A stretch of DNA of 58,669 bases, from positions 1 to 58,669 of the forward strand of contig JAKAHV010000020.1 of the NCBI GenBank assembly GCA_021825295.1. Reading direction: 5' to 3'. Position numbers and translations under genes: made by a program. Each line of letters starts with the position of its first letter. The stretch's first letter is position 1. The notes beneath the pieces were generated by a model that ran no database searches, was not told where the DNA came from, and was given only the letters and a program-made list of their open reading frames with translations. Positions 16,553-24,666 of this stretch are shown here, piece by piece. This DNA comes from Nitrospirota bacterium. GTDB taxonomy: Bacteria > Nitrospirota > Thermodesulfovibrionia > Thermodesulfovibrionales > JdFR-88.

Positions 16553-17271
16553 ACCGTTTACCTCCCGCCCGCAATTGTTCTGATTTCATAAACCCTTTAT
16601 ATCATAAACGGCCGGCGATTGATATTCCATGCGGCAAGGGGACCGGCTGCAATGTTTTCGCGCCGCTATTCCGGCCAGGTTTTATTTTAAGAATAAAATC
16701 GGGTTGAGTCGATCGGGCCAATAACGAGCTTAAAATTGGCTTGTATATCTGCCTGGCCCTTTCCTTCGGTCACGCGGTTCCGGGCGTGTACAAACGGCGC
16801 ATTGCCTTGTCTTCAGGGCGACTGGCGAAAGGTTGTCAAGACGCAACCCGCTGTGATCCGTCCGCTTGTTCCCTCTCTCAAGAACCAGGCAGATATAAGC
16901 CTTTCCCGGGGATATCAGCGATCTACAAGAATTTCTTTTAGGAAAGATCCCTGCGCTCTTTGCCCGCGTGAATGACAAATTATGCCGCACTGTTTGTAAC
17001 CGTCTTCACAAAAAAACCGGGAGGGCCATATTTTATTGTTCCGGCCGTGACTCCGATTACATACATAAGTAAAGAAGTTTCTTAACCTATGTACGCAGCG
17101 CCTCATCGATAAACCGGGCAATTTACCGATGGCCTGCGGATGTAAAAATGGATTCTTGTTTTATGCGGGCGTCTTTGCTTCATCTCCGGGCAAAGGCATG
17201 AATTGTCAAATCTGGCCACTGTTTTTTTTAACATCGGGGTGAGGACCGGGCCAGGACGGAAAGGAGTTTTT
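16553..17271. other. Long noncoding region upstream of the cytochrome gene
   Basis: About 700 nt with no convincing ORF. It includes a two-part stem at 16809-16842 (GTCTT and GGCGAC pairing with GTTGTC and AAGAC around a GAAA-containing loop) and a CTTTGC/GCAAAG hairpin at 17173-17195. The final 70 nt hold the ribosome-binding site of the cytochrome gene. It may include a structured leader, but no known riboswitch can be supported by eye. Confidence 0.35.
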
Positions 17272-18915
17272 ATGAGAAGATTCAGGGTTTACGAGTGGGC
17301 GTTGGCCGCAGTGATGGTGTCCGCGCTTGCGGCATGCGGGGGAGGGACCGGCGGGACGGGTGGCGGCGGAGTCTCAACGGGGGCCGCCATCAAGGACTCA
17401 TCGGGTTCCGGCGGTTCCGGCAGCATAACGGGCCGGGTGATCGACATCGCAACCGGGGCGTCATTGTCCGGGGTCTCCGTCAGCGATGGATCAAGTACGG
17501 TGAATACGGATTCAAACGGAGTTTATACCCTGAGCGCGCCCGCGGGCGGCTATACCCTGCAGGCCTCCGCGCAGGGGTACCTGAACACCTGGCAGATGGC
17601 CTCGGTGGCCTCGGGGGCCTCATCGACCGTCAACTGGAGCCTGACAAAGAAATATGGCAGCCAGAAGATACCCGCCGCGAACATGAAATACGTCATCCTG
17701 GCCTGGAACGACCTCGGGATGCACTGCGACCAGGACGACTACTCGTATTTCATGATCCTGCCGCCATTTAACACGCTTCACGCTCAGGTAATACAAAGGG
17801 GCGGCGAGGGCGCTGATGTGCTGACAAGCGGCATAACGGTGAGCTATGTGTTTCCAAAGAAGACCGACACCGCCCTGCACACGAATTTCTGGCAGTACGC
17901 GCCCCAATACGGGTTCAATGTGCCCGTCAACACCGGGATAACGGGCACGAAGCTCGCGGGCAATATGACGGTTGATTCAAACAAGCTGGGGTTTGTCGCA
18001 ACCGGGATTCCGCTGAGCCCATACGATGACGACGGCACCTGGGACCCTTACGGCACCGCGACGATCACGGTAAAAGACTCCAGCGGCAATGTCCTTCAGA
18101 CCGCGAACGTGGTCGCCCCCGTATCGACCGAACTGATGTGCAGCAACTGCCACGGCGCCAATCCGATGGAGGACATCCTCCAGCAGCACGACAAGGACAA
18201 CGGCACTACGCTGGCCTCCGACCGTGCAAGCGGCATCGTGCACGCCTGCTCCGAGTGCCATTCGGACAATGCGCTTGGCGCCGCCGGAAAGCCAGGGGTG
18301 GAGAGCCTTTCCCTTGCGATGCATAACTACCATAAGGACAAGATGACGTATACCGCCGCGGCAGCGGGCATGACGCCGGATTGCTACAACTGCCACCCCG
18401 GCCCGAAGACCCAGTGCCTGCGCGGCCAGATGTACAGGGCGGGGAAATCCTGCCATGACTGCCACGGCGACATGTACGCCATGACCAACGGCATGATGAG
18501 CGGCCGCCAGCCCTGGCTCCAGGAGCCCAGGTGCGGCACCTGCCATGGCGCGGCGCACTCGGAGAACGCGAATACCCTTTACAGGAACTCCGTGCTCCGG
18601 AACGCGAGCGAGGACGACATGAACGGGAAGCTTTACTGCGAGGCGTGCCACAACAGCACGCATGCCGAATTCGTCTCGTCCAATCCCGCGGACCCCACCA
18701 TCCCCAGCCGGTTCCAGGGCGACGGCTACTGGATATGGAGCTGCACGGTCTGCCATAACAATGAAAGCGGCTCGTCAATACACGCCGGGGCAAGCGCCGG
18801 CCCAACAAGCGGCAGCGGGACGACAACATCCTCCGGCGGCGACGGAAGCTCCACGACGACTTCCGACTCTACAAGCAGCAGCGGGACAAATTACTCCACG
18901 GGAGGTGACAACTAG
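17272..18915 (+). CDS. Seven-heme c-type cytochrome lipoprotein with carboxypeptidase-regulatory-like domain
   Basis: The 547-residue product starts at an ATG preceded by GGAAAGGAG; an in-frame TTG at 17203 lacks such a site. A lipoprotein signal ends at the lipobox LAAC (Cys25). A Gly-rich linker leads to a beta-sandwich of the carboxypeptidase-regulatory type (SITGRVIDIATGASLSGVSV, about 50-125). Seven CxxCH heme motifs follow: CSNCH, CSECH, CYNCH, CHDCH, CGTCH, CEACH and CTVCH. The tail is Ser/Thr/Gly-rich. It is probably an outer-surface or periplasmic electron carrier, as in metal-reducing bacteria. A conserved segment WNDLGMHCDQDDYSYFMILP precedes the hemes. No other respiratory gene is adjacent. 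Confidence 0.9.
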   Translation: MRRFRVYEWALAAVMVSALAACGGGTGGTGGGGVSTGAAIKDSSGSGGSGSITGRVIDIATGASLSGVSVSDGSSTVNTDSNGVYTLSAPAGGYTLQASAQGYLNTWQMASVASGASSTVNWSLTKKYGSQKIPAANMKYVILAWNDLGMHCDQDDYSYFMILPPFNTLHAQVIQRGGEGADVLTSGITVSYVFPKKTDTALHTNFWQYAPQYGFNVPVNTGITGTKLAGNMTVDSNKLGFVATGIPLSPYDDDGTWDPYGTATITVKDSSGNVLQTANVVAPVSTELMCSNCHGANPMEDILQQHDKDNGTTLASDRASGIVHACSECHSDNALGAAGKPGVESLSLAMHNYHKDKMTYTAAAAGMTPDCYNCHPGPKTQCLRGQMYRAGKSCHDCHGDMYAMTNGMMSGRQPWLQEPRCGTCHGAAHSENANTLYRNSVLRNASEDDMNGKLYCEACHNSTHAEFVSSNPADPTIPSRFQGDGYWIWSCTVCHNNESGSSIHAGASAGPTSGSGTTTSSGGDGSSTTTSDSTSSSGTNYSTGGDN

Positions 18916-18999
18916 AAATCCACAAACCTCTGAGGGGGCCGGACAGGCCCCCCCGGGGTTGTTTCATATTCAGAACCTGAATCCGATGGAGGTCCTGTT

Positions 19000-19422
19000 T
19001 TGGTCATGAGAAAAGCCGCAGGTTTTTTGATTTTTGCATGCATCCTGGCAATGGCGCTTCTGCCCGGCTGCCAGTCCGGTCTTTTCGGCAGCAATAAATC
19101 CGGCGACACTCCCAGGGGGTTGCTGGACAGATATTTTTCCTCCGCCATGAGAAAGGACTACGCCGCTTCGTACGAGTGCTATTACGCGGCATACAAGGCC
19201 AAGATAAGCAAGGCCGACTATGTCAAGCACCGCGATGAGGACCCCGCGGCCCTGAAGGATTACAAGATACTCTCGCTCCGGCAGACTGACGATACCGCCC
19301 TTGCCAATGTGGCCCTGACCTTTGTCTCCGCAAGGCGGCCCGATATCACAAAACCCGTCTCAATAGACGTGAAGGAAAACCTGGTGAGGGAAGGCGGGAA
19401 GTGGAGGATCAAGGTCTGGTAA
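19000..19422 (+). CDS. Small lipoprotein with NTF2-like/DUF4878-type domain
   Basis: The 140-residue protein begins at TTG 19000, which lies 7 nt after a GGAGG; the ATG at 19006 is 13 nt away and less well placed. A signal peptide (KAAGFLIFACILAMALLPGC) ends at a lipobox Cys. The rest follows the pattern of small NTF2-like lipoproteins: PRGLLDRYFSSAMRKDYAASYE, a helix pair, then strands ending VREGGKWRIKVW. Such proteins are periplasmic and mostly of unknown ligand. It follows the cytochrome gene by 84 nt and may be cotranscribed. Confidence 0.7.
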   Translation: MVMRKAAGFLIFACILAMALLPGCQSGLFGSNKSGDTPRGLLDRYFSSAMRKDYAASYECYYAAYKAKISKADYVKHRDEDPAALKDYKILSLRQTDDTALANVALTFVSARRPDITKPVSIDVKENLVREGGKWRIKVW

Positions 19423-19482
19423 ACGGGCGCCCGGATTGACTTCCTCCATCTGATAGAATTGGGTTATACGCCTGGAGGAGTC

Positions 19483-20022
19483 ATGCGAAACTGGAACGCG
19501 GTGGCCGTCATCCATGAAGGAGGGTTCAACGAGGCGCTCCGGGTGCTTGGCCGGATGGGCTACGTGGCGCGCTCACGCTTTTACAACGTGCTTTTGATGA
19601 AGGTGGCCAGCGTCCGGGAGCTGCTTGAGGCGCTTGGCCGCAGGCTGGCTGAAGATCCAGGCTCTCTCGCCTTTCTTTCCAGGCTGCTGCCTGTGGAGAT
19701 GACATTCGGGTTCTCCACGCTGGAGGAATTCGAGGGGAAGGCGAAGGAATCCGTCCTCGCGTTCGCCCCCGAATTGAAGGGGAAGAGTTTTCATGTGCGG
19801 ATACACCGGCGTGGCTCAAAGGGTATGTTCTCCAGCCCGGAAGAGGAACGCCTCCTGGATCAGCTTCTGCTTGGGGAGCTTGAAAGGATGGGAGCCCCCG
19901 GCCGAGTCAGCTTTGAAGACCCCGACGCGATTATAGTGATTGAGACCATCGAAAACAGGGCGGGGCTTGCCCTCTGGGGGCGGGAAGACTTCATCCGGTA
20001 CCCGTTCCTCCGGGTTGAATAA
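19483..20022 (+). CDS. THUMP-domain-like protein
   Basis: The ATG at 19483 follows CTGGAGGAG at ideal spacing, giving 179 residues. Residues 80-179 (STLEEFEGKAKESVLAFAPELKGKSFHVRIHRRGSKG, then a strand ending DPDAIIVIETIENRAGLALW) match the THUMP fold of tRNA-modifying enzymes, with the typical FHVRIHRRG and D-x-x-IIVIET elements. No catalytic domain is attached, so it may be an RNA-binding adaptor of a tRNA thiolase, acetyltransferase or methylase. It is flanked by noncoding sequence and followed by a REP-like palindrome. Confidence 0.75.
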   Translation: MRNWNAVAVIHEGGFNEALRVLGRMGYVARSRFYNVLLMKVASVRELLEALGRRLAEDPGSLAFLSRLLPVEMTFGFSTLEEFEGKAKESVLAFAPELKGKSFHVRIHRRGSKGMFSSPEEERLLDQLLLGELERMGAPGRVSFEDPDAIIVIETIENRAGLALWGREDFIRYPFLRVE

Positions 20023-20092
20023 AAACGGCAAATATCTTCTTCGCCCTTTTCGGGGCATATCGGGTTTACCGCTACAGCTACACGCATTCGGC

Positions 20093-20127
20093 TTTAACTT
20101 GCAATTCCCTGCAGCTTGCTGCAGGGT
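20093..20127. repeat. REP-like palindrome, copy 3
   Basis: TTTAACTTGCAATTCCCTG (20093-20111) is identical to copy 1. The inverted repeat CCCTGCAGC (20107-20115) pairs perfectly with GCTGCAGGG (20118-20126) around TT. It lies about 75 nt after the THUMP gene. Confidence 0.8.
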
Positions 20128-20246
20128 GGTTCATTGATCGTTTTGACCCTGCTTGATGCGCTCGTCATGGTCCTGACGTGACCCGCAAAAAACCGGAAGA
20201 GCATTTTTTCCGAATCAACTTCAGAGGGCATCTATACAACCGCAGG

Positions 20247-20275
20247 TTGACAAAAATTTTTTTTCGGATTAGAAT
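20247..20275 (+). promoter_or_regulatory. Sigma-70 promoter of the antiterminator gene; mRNA apparently leaderless
   Basis: TTGACA (20247-20252), a 17-nt A/T-rich spacer and TAGAAT (20270-20275). Transcription would start at about 20282-20284 and the ATG is at 20285, with no Shine-Dalgarno sequence between. Confidence 0.8.
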
Positions 20276-20284
20276 CCCTGCTTA

Positions 20285-20773
20285 ATGGAAAGCTGGTACG
20301 CGCTATATCTCAAACCGAGGTGCGAGACGCCGGTTGCGGTCCGTCTCGAAAGCGCAGGAATAGAGACTTTAAACCCCCTTTTGAAGCAGAAGAAGCTCAG
20401 GGAGGGCAGGGTGATGGAGAGCATTGAGCCGCTTTTCCCCTGCTACATCTTCGCCCGCTTCGACCCGCTTCTGTATTACCACATGATAACCTACACGAGG
20501 GGTGTAAGGCATATCGTGGGCGCTGCCGTCCCGCTTGAGGTGCCCGGGGAGATAATCGGCGGCATTAAGGACAGGATGGCTGGGGGTCTCATATCGCTTC
20601 CCCCCCGGAGCCTGGAGCCAGGCATCAGGGTCGTCATAAAAGACGGGTCCTTTGAAGGGTTTTATGGCATATTCGAGCGTTATACAAAAGGCCGCGAGAG
20701 ATGCCTCATCCTGCTTGAAGCCCTCGGATGGGCGCTGGAGACCGAAGCCTGGATGGTCGGAGGCGCGGGGTGA
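20285..20773 (+). CDS. NusG/RfaH-family transcription antiterminator
   Basis: The 162-residue protein starts MESWYALYLKPRCE, the beta strand that opens the NGN domain of NusG paralogues, with the aromatic WYALY pattern. LFPCYIFARFD at about 50-60 is the second hallmark. A KOW-like segment (PPRSLEPGIRVVIKDGSFEGFYGIF) follows near 105. Paralogues of this kind (RfaH, UpxY, LoaP, TaA) travel with polymerase and suppress termination inside long polysaccharide operons. Here it stands directly in front of a 29-kb cluster, the usual place. The mRNA appears leaderless. Confidence 0.9.
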   Translation: MESWYALYLKPRCETPVAVRLESAGIETLNPLLKQKKLREGRVMESIEPLFPCYIFARFDPLLYYHMITYTRGVRHIVGAAVPLEVPGEIIGGIKDRMAGGLISLPPRSLEPGIRVVIKDGSFEGFYGIFERYTKGRERCLILLEALGWALETEAWMVGGAG

Positions 20774-20790
20774 TTTTTGCGAAATAACAC

Positions 20791-20820
20791 TTGACAACCG
20801 CAATACCCCGGCATTACTAT
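20791..20820 (+). promoter_or_regulatory. Sigma-70 promoter ahead of the wzc-like gene
   Basis: TTGACA (20791-20796), 18-nt spacer, TACTAT (20815-20820). Start of transcription is expected near 20827, a few bases before the ATG of a 32-codon ORF. Confidence 0.75.
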
Positions 20821-20831
20821 AGGTTGCATAG

Positions 20832-20930
20832 ATGAAACTTATAGTTGTTAAAAAATCTGAGTATCCGGAATCTATTGAGAAAATGAATAGTAAAAACGCA
20901 GCAGGGGCGATCGGAAGAGATAATGATTGA
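20832..20930 (+). CDS. Possible 32-residue leader peptide overlapping the wzc-like gene
   Basis: An ORF from ATG 20832 to TGA 20930 encodes a basic N-terminus (MKLIVVKKSEYPESIEKMNS) and a neutral tail. It begins 12 nt after the -10 element, so its mRNA would be nearly leaderless, and its end overlaps the wzc-like start codon at 20923 in another frame. That arrangement could couple translation of the two. There is no homology evidence; it may be fortuitous. Confidence 0.35.
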   Translation: MKLIVVKKSEYPESIEKMNSKNAAGAIGRDND

Positions 20931-23139
20931 CCGGGAGCTGCAGCCCGGCGGGCCCGAAAGGCTGTCCGCCGCGTCCTATCAGGATGCCCTTCAACCGGAT
21001 GGCGTCCACCTGAGGGATTATCTCCATGTGCTTTCAAGGAGGAGGTGGGCGTTTGCCATCTTTTTCCTTTCCGTAGTCGTCGTGGGGGCTATCTCCACGT
21101 TTATGAGGAAGCCTGTTTACACAGCGACTGTTACGATAAAGATAGATAAGGAGACCCCCAATATCCTTGCGTTCAAGGAGATATACGAGGTCGAAAAGGC
21201 CGACGAGGACTATTACCAGACCCAGTACAAGATACTTAAGAGCCGGAACATCGCCGCCAGGGTGATCAGGAAACTGAACCTTGACGGCAACGGAGGGCTC
21301 GATCCTGGCAGGGGCGACCCGCCTGATTCCAAAGGGGTCTTCGGCTTCTTTCCGTTTTCGGCACGGGGGAGCCGGACGGGTTCCGCGGAGGATGTGAGGG
21401 CGGCGCTCCTGGAGCGGTTTCTCAGTAAGGTAAGGGTTGAGCCTGTCCCCAATTCGCAGCTCGTTAACGTCAGTTTCACCTCCCATGACCCGGCGCTTGC
21501 GAGAGACGCCGCCAACGGCATAGCGGAGGCATATATCGATTACAACGTGGAGAGCAAATTCGATGCTGGCCAGCAGGCCAGGAACTGGCTCGAACAGCAG
21601 TTGGAGATAGTCAAGGCGAGGCTTGAGACGTCCGAGGAGAAACTGAACCGTTACTGCGCGGACAACCGGCTCATCTATATAGAAGGCAGAAACCGGGCGA
21701 AACAGAGCCTGGCGAATTACTCTCTCGGCTTCATGGTGCAGTCCCTCGATGACGCAATCGTCGCCAGGATAGACAAGCAATCAAGGTATATGGAGATGGA
21801 GAAGGCCGGGCGGAAGAGCCCCCAGGCGGTCAATAACCAGCTTGTCCAGAAGCTGAGGGCCCAGCATTCGATGCTGGTGGCGCAGTACAACAAGCTTCTC
21901 AAGACGTACAAGCCTTCTTATCCCAGGATGATGCGGCTGGCGAGCGAGATAAACTCGATTGCGGCCTCCATCAGGCGGGAGGAGAACAACGTCCTGGCCT
22001 CCGTGAGGGCAGAATACATGGCGGCCCTCAAAAGGGAAAACGATCTGAGGGGGGCATTCGACGCCCAGGAAAAAGACTCGATAGATTTCGAGAGGAAGCT
22101 CGTCCAGTATCAGATTCTGAGAAGAGAGGTGGACACCAATCAGGACCTCTACCAGAGCCTTCTGCAGAGGATAAAGGAGATAGGTGTCTCCGCGACGATG
22201 ACCTCGACCAATATCCAGGTGCTGGACAGGGCCGAGCTGCCTAAGACCCCGTCTTCTCCGAATAAGCCCAGGAACATGGCGCTCGCCCTGGCCATCGGTC
22301 TTCTCGGCGGCACGGGAGTGGCCTTTTTCTCGGAGTATCTGGACGACACGGTCACGGATGCGGGGGAGATTGAAAGGAAGATGGGGCTTGCGCCCCTTGG
22401 CGTCATACCGTATCAGAAAAAGGCCGACCCCTCCGAATTACTGTTTGCTCCCAATTCAAAAAATGGCAGGGGCGCCATGGCTGAGGCGTTCCGCTCCCTG
22501 GGCACATTCATTCTGTTTTCTTCGGCGGAAAGGCCGCCCAAAAGCATCCTGATAACGAGCCCGTCGCAGAGCGAGGGCAAGACCACGGTGGCCTGTAACA
22601 CGGCTGTCACCCTCACGAAGTACGTCGGCAAGGGGATTATAATAGACTGCGACCTGCGGAAATCCAACCTCCACAAGGTCTTCGGCATGGAAAACGGCGC
22701 GGGCCTCACGAATTACCTCTCCGGCAACATGGAGTTCGGGGACGAGGGGCTGATAAGAAAGACGCCCGTGGAAAACCTGGACATAATCCTTGCCGGACCG
22801 GTCACGCCAAATCCCTCGGAGCTGCTGAGTTCGGCAAGGATGGAAGAGCTTCTGAATACCCTTTCGGGCACGTACAGCTTTGTGATAGTCGACTCCGCGC
22901 CCATTCTCGGCATGGCGGACTCGGTAAGTCTGAGCAGCTTTGTGGACGGCGTGATAATGGTGGCGAAGTTCGGCAGCACCACGAGGGACGCCCTTAAGGG
23001 GACCAAGAGGATATTTGACTATATAAACGCGAAGGTGCTGGGGATGATTGTCAACGGGATCAAGGTAAACGATATGCAATACGGTTATTATTCCTATCAC
23101 TATTCTTCATATTACGGCCGCGACGAGGATGAGGGTTAG
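20923..23139 (+). CDS. Wzc-type polysaccharide co-polymerase and tyrosine autokinase
   Basis: The 738-residue protein joins a Wzz chain-length domain to a bacterial tyrosine kinase. A first helix (RWAFAIFFLSVVVVGAIS) at about 40-60, a long periplasmic coiled coil (residues 200-430) and a second helix (ALALAIGLLGGTGVAFFSEYL) frame the periplasmic part. The kinase has Walker A SPSQSEGKTTV with Lys553, Walker A' GIIIDCDLRKSNLH and Walker B FVIVDSAPIL. The C-terminus is a tyrosine cluster (YGYYSYHYSSYYGRDED), the usual autophosphorylation site. It controls polymerisation and export of the polysaccharide in the inner membrane. GGAAGAG precedes the ATG. Confidence 0.95.
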   Translation: MIDRELQPGGPERLSAASYQDALQPDGVHLRDYLHVLSRRRWAFAIFFLSVVVVGAISTFMRKPVYTATVTIKIDKETPNILAFKEIYEVEKADEDYYQTQYKILKSRNIAARVIRKLNLDGNGGLDPGRGDPPDSKGVFGFFPFSARGSRTGSAEDVRAALLERFLSKVRVEPVPNSQLVNVSFTSHDPALARDAANGIAEAYIDYNVESKFDAGQQARNWLEQQLEIVKARLETSEEKLNRYCADNRLIYIEGRNRAKQSLANYSLGFMVQSLDDAIVARIDKQSRYMEMEKAGRKSPQAVNNQLVQKLRAQHSMLVAQYNKLLKTYKPSYPRMMRLASEINSIAASIRREENNVLASVRAEYMAALKRENDLRGAFDAQEKDSIDFERKLVQYQILRREVDTNQDLYQSLLQRIKEIGVSATMTSTNIQVLDRAELPKTPSSPNKPRNMALALAIGLLGGTGVAFFSEYLDDTVTDAGEIERKMGLAPLGVIPYQKKADPSELLFAPNSKNGRGAMAEAFRSLGTFILFSSAERPPKSILITSPSQSEGKTTVACNTAVTLTKYVGKGIIIDCDLRKSNLHKVFGMENGAGLTNYLSGNMEFGDEGLIRKTPVENLDIILAGPVTPNPSELLSSARMEELLNTLSGTYSFVIVDSAPILGMADSVSLSSFVDGVIMVAKFGSTTRDALKGTKRIFDYINAKVLGMIVNGIKVNDMQYGYYSYHYSSYYGRDEDEG

Positions 23140-23387
23140 GGGCAGCCTGCTGTGCGATCGCGGGGCAAGTCCCGCGGTACTCATGGGAATACGCACACTA
23201 TCAATTTAACACTTTACGGTTGTGAGTAAATTTGACCCCTCATCCCGCCTGGCCTTTCACGCGGATCCCTTTTAGGATACTTAACGAATACCCCGCAAAC
23301 TCAGAATCATAGCCCATATTTGGCCGCATCCCTTATTGTTGCTATCTGAAATACCTATCTCAAAAAAAATTTTTTTTATAAAAACTC
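23140..23387. other. Gap between wzc-like and gmd genes
   Basis: No gene seen. A 6-bp CGCGGG/CCCGCG hairpin lies at 23159-23176 without a T-run. The last 30 nt are an A/T tract that may act as an UP element for the promoter at 23388. Confidence 0.4.
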
Positions 23388-23416
23388 TTGACATAATTTT
23401 TCTCGCTCCGTATACT
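23388..23416 (+). promoter_or_regulatory. Sigma-70 promoter of the gmd operon
   Basis: TTGACA (23388-23393), 17-nt spacer, TATACT (23411-23416): near-consensus. An A8T8 tract lies just upstream. The leader to the gmd start is about 130 nt, long enough for attenuation control. Confidence 0.85.
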
Positions 23417-23501
23417 AAACACAACTAACAGTTGCTTTTTTATGGCTCGCCGCATGCGCATTATTTTTTTTGAAAAGGACAAAAAAGGCCTGGGCCTTAA
23501 C

Positions 23502-23520
23502 GGCGGTAGCCTGCCTTTTT
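23502..23520 (+). terminator. Terminator-like hairpin in the gmd leader (possible attenuator)
   Basis: GGCGG (23502-23506) pairs with CTGCC (23511-23515) around TAGC and is followed by TTTTT. A second stem, AAGGCC/GGCCTT, lies directly upstream at 23485-23498. It sits between a strong promoter and the first gene of a long operon in a cluster that has its own NusG-type antiterminator. Confidence 0.5.
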
Positions 23521-23555
23521 CGGGGTGACGGGAAGGTCTTGAAAGGAGGCATGAA

Positions 23556-24620
23556 ATTAAGCGAGCGCTCATAACTGGCATTACGGGACAGGACGGCTCC
23601 TACCTGGCGGAGTTCCTGCTCGAAAAGGGCTACAGGGTCTTCGGCCTGGTGCGCCGGTCCAGCACCTTCAACACCGGCAGGATAGACCACCTCATCGAGG
23701 GCGGTCATGACTTCGATTTCAGGCGCGGGGACCTAAACGACACCAATTGCCTCGTCTCGGTGTTAAATGAGGTGCAACCCGATGAAATTTACAACCTTGC
23801 CGCCCAGAGCCATGTGAAAGTGAGCTTCGAGACGCCTGTCTACAGCTTTGAAACCGCGGCCGTGGGGGCGCTGAAACTCTTTGACGCGGTCCGCTGCCTC
23901 GGGGCCGGGGCGAGGATATACCAGGCCTGCAGCAGCGAGATGTTCGGCGCGGCGCCGGCTCCGCAAAACGAAGGGACGCCTTTCCTGCCGCGCAGCCCGT
24001 ACGCCGCGGCAAAGATTGCCGCCTATCACCTGGCCGTCAACTACAGGGACGCCTACGGGATGTGGATAGCAAACGGCATACTCTTCAACCACGAATCGCC
24101 AAGAAGGGGCGAGACGTTCGTCACGCGCAAGATCACGAGGGCGCTGGCGAGGATCAAGCTTGGCATTCAGGACAGGCTCGTCCTGGGCAACCTCTATTCG
24201 AGGCGCGACTGGGGCTATGCCCCGGAGTATGTCCGCGCCATGTGGCTCATGCTCCAGCAGGAGGCCCCAAATGATTTTGTCATCGCCACAGGGCAGTCAC
24301 ACTCGGTGAAGGAATTCGTCGAAGCTGCCTTCGAGTATGCCGGCATGAGGCTGGAATGGGAGGGCGAGGGCCTTCGGGAAAGAGGGATAGAAAGGAGTTC
24401 GGGCAGGTCCGTCGTCGAGGTGGACGCCAGGTACATGAGGCCCACGGAGGTGGAATTCCTGCTGGGCGACGCCGGAAAGGCCCGAAGAAAACTGGGCTGG
24501 ACGCACCGGACGGACTTCGAGGAGCTTGTAGCGAAGATGGTCGACGCGGACGTGAGGCGCGAGAGTATGCTGCTTCACGGCACGAGGGCATATAACGAGC
24601 AGTGGAGGACCCACATCTAG
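23556..24620 (+). CDS. gmd: GDP-mannose 4,6-dehydratase (apparent ATT start codon)
   Basis: The enzyme converts GDP-mannose to GDP-4-keto-6-deoxymannose, precursor of GDP-fucose, rhamnose or perosamine. The frame encodes [19 protein letters not shown] (Rossmann glycine motif), LVRRSSTFN, and the active site SSEMFG with [11 protein letters not shown] (YxxxK). From ATT the product is 354 residues, normal for the family. No ATG, GTG or TTG precedes the glycine motif; GTG 23649 would remove it. AGGAGG ends 6 nt before ATT at 23556, which is ideal, while ATG 23551 sits 1 nt from it and is out of frame. So either AUU initiates, or one base is missing. Confidence 0.93.
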   Translation: MKRALITGITGQDGSYLAEFLLEKGYRVFGLVRRSSTFNTGRIDHLIEGGHDFDFRRGDLNDTNCLVSVLNEVQPDEIYNLAAQSHVKVSFETPVYSFETAAVGALKLFDAVRCLGAGARIYQACSSEMFGAAPAPQNEGTPFLPRSPYAAAKIAAYHLAVNYRDAYGMWIANGILFNHESPRRGETFVTRKITRALARIKLGIQDRLVLGNLYSRRDWGYAPEYVRAMWLMLQQEAPNDFVIATGQSHSVKEFVEAAFEYAGMRLEWEGEGLRERGIERSSGRSVVEVDARYMRPTEVEFLLGDAGKARRKLGWTHRTDFEELVAKMVDADVRRESMLLHGTRAYNEQWRTHI

Positions 24621-24666
24621 CGGTGGTCTCCTCGCTGTCAATTTCCGTGGACCTGGGAGGGACGAA

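Noticed and set aside
16795-16860. Possible cyclic-di-GMP (GEMM-I) riboswitch before the cytochrome gene
   Set aside because: CAGGGC, GAAA and ACGCAA occur in the right order, but the stem holding the GAAA loop does not pair as in GEMM, the GGGACGCAAAGCC block is broken and the second half with GGGTTACCG is missing.
17095-17150. Second riboswitch-like stretch (ACGCAGCGCC, then TTTACCGATGG)
   Set aside because: It resembles the 3' half of GEMM-I, but no GGCAAACC or GAAA stem lies upstream.
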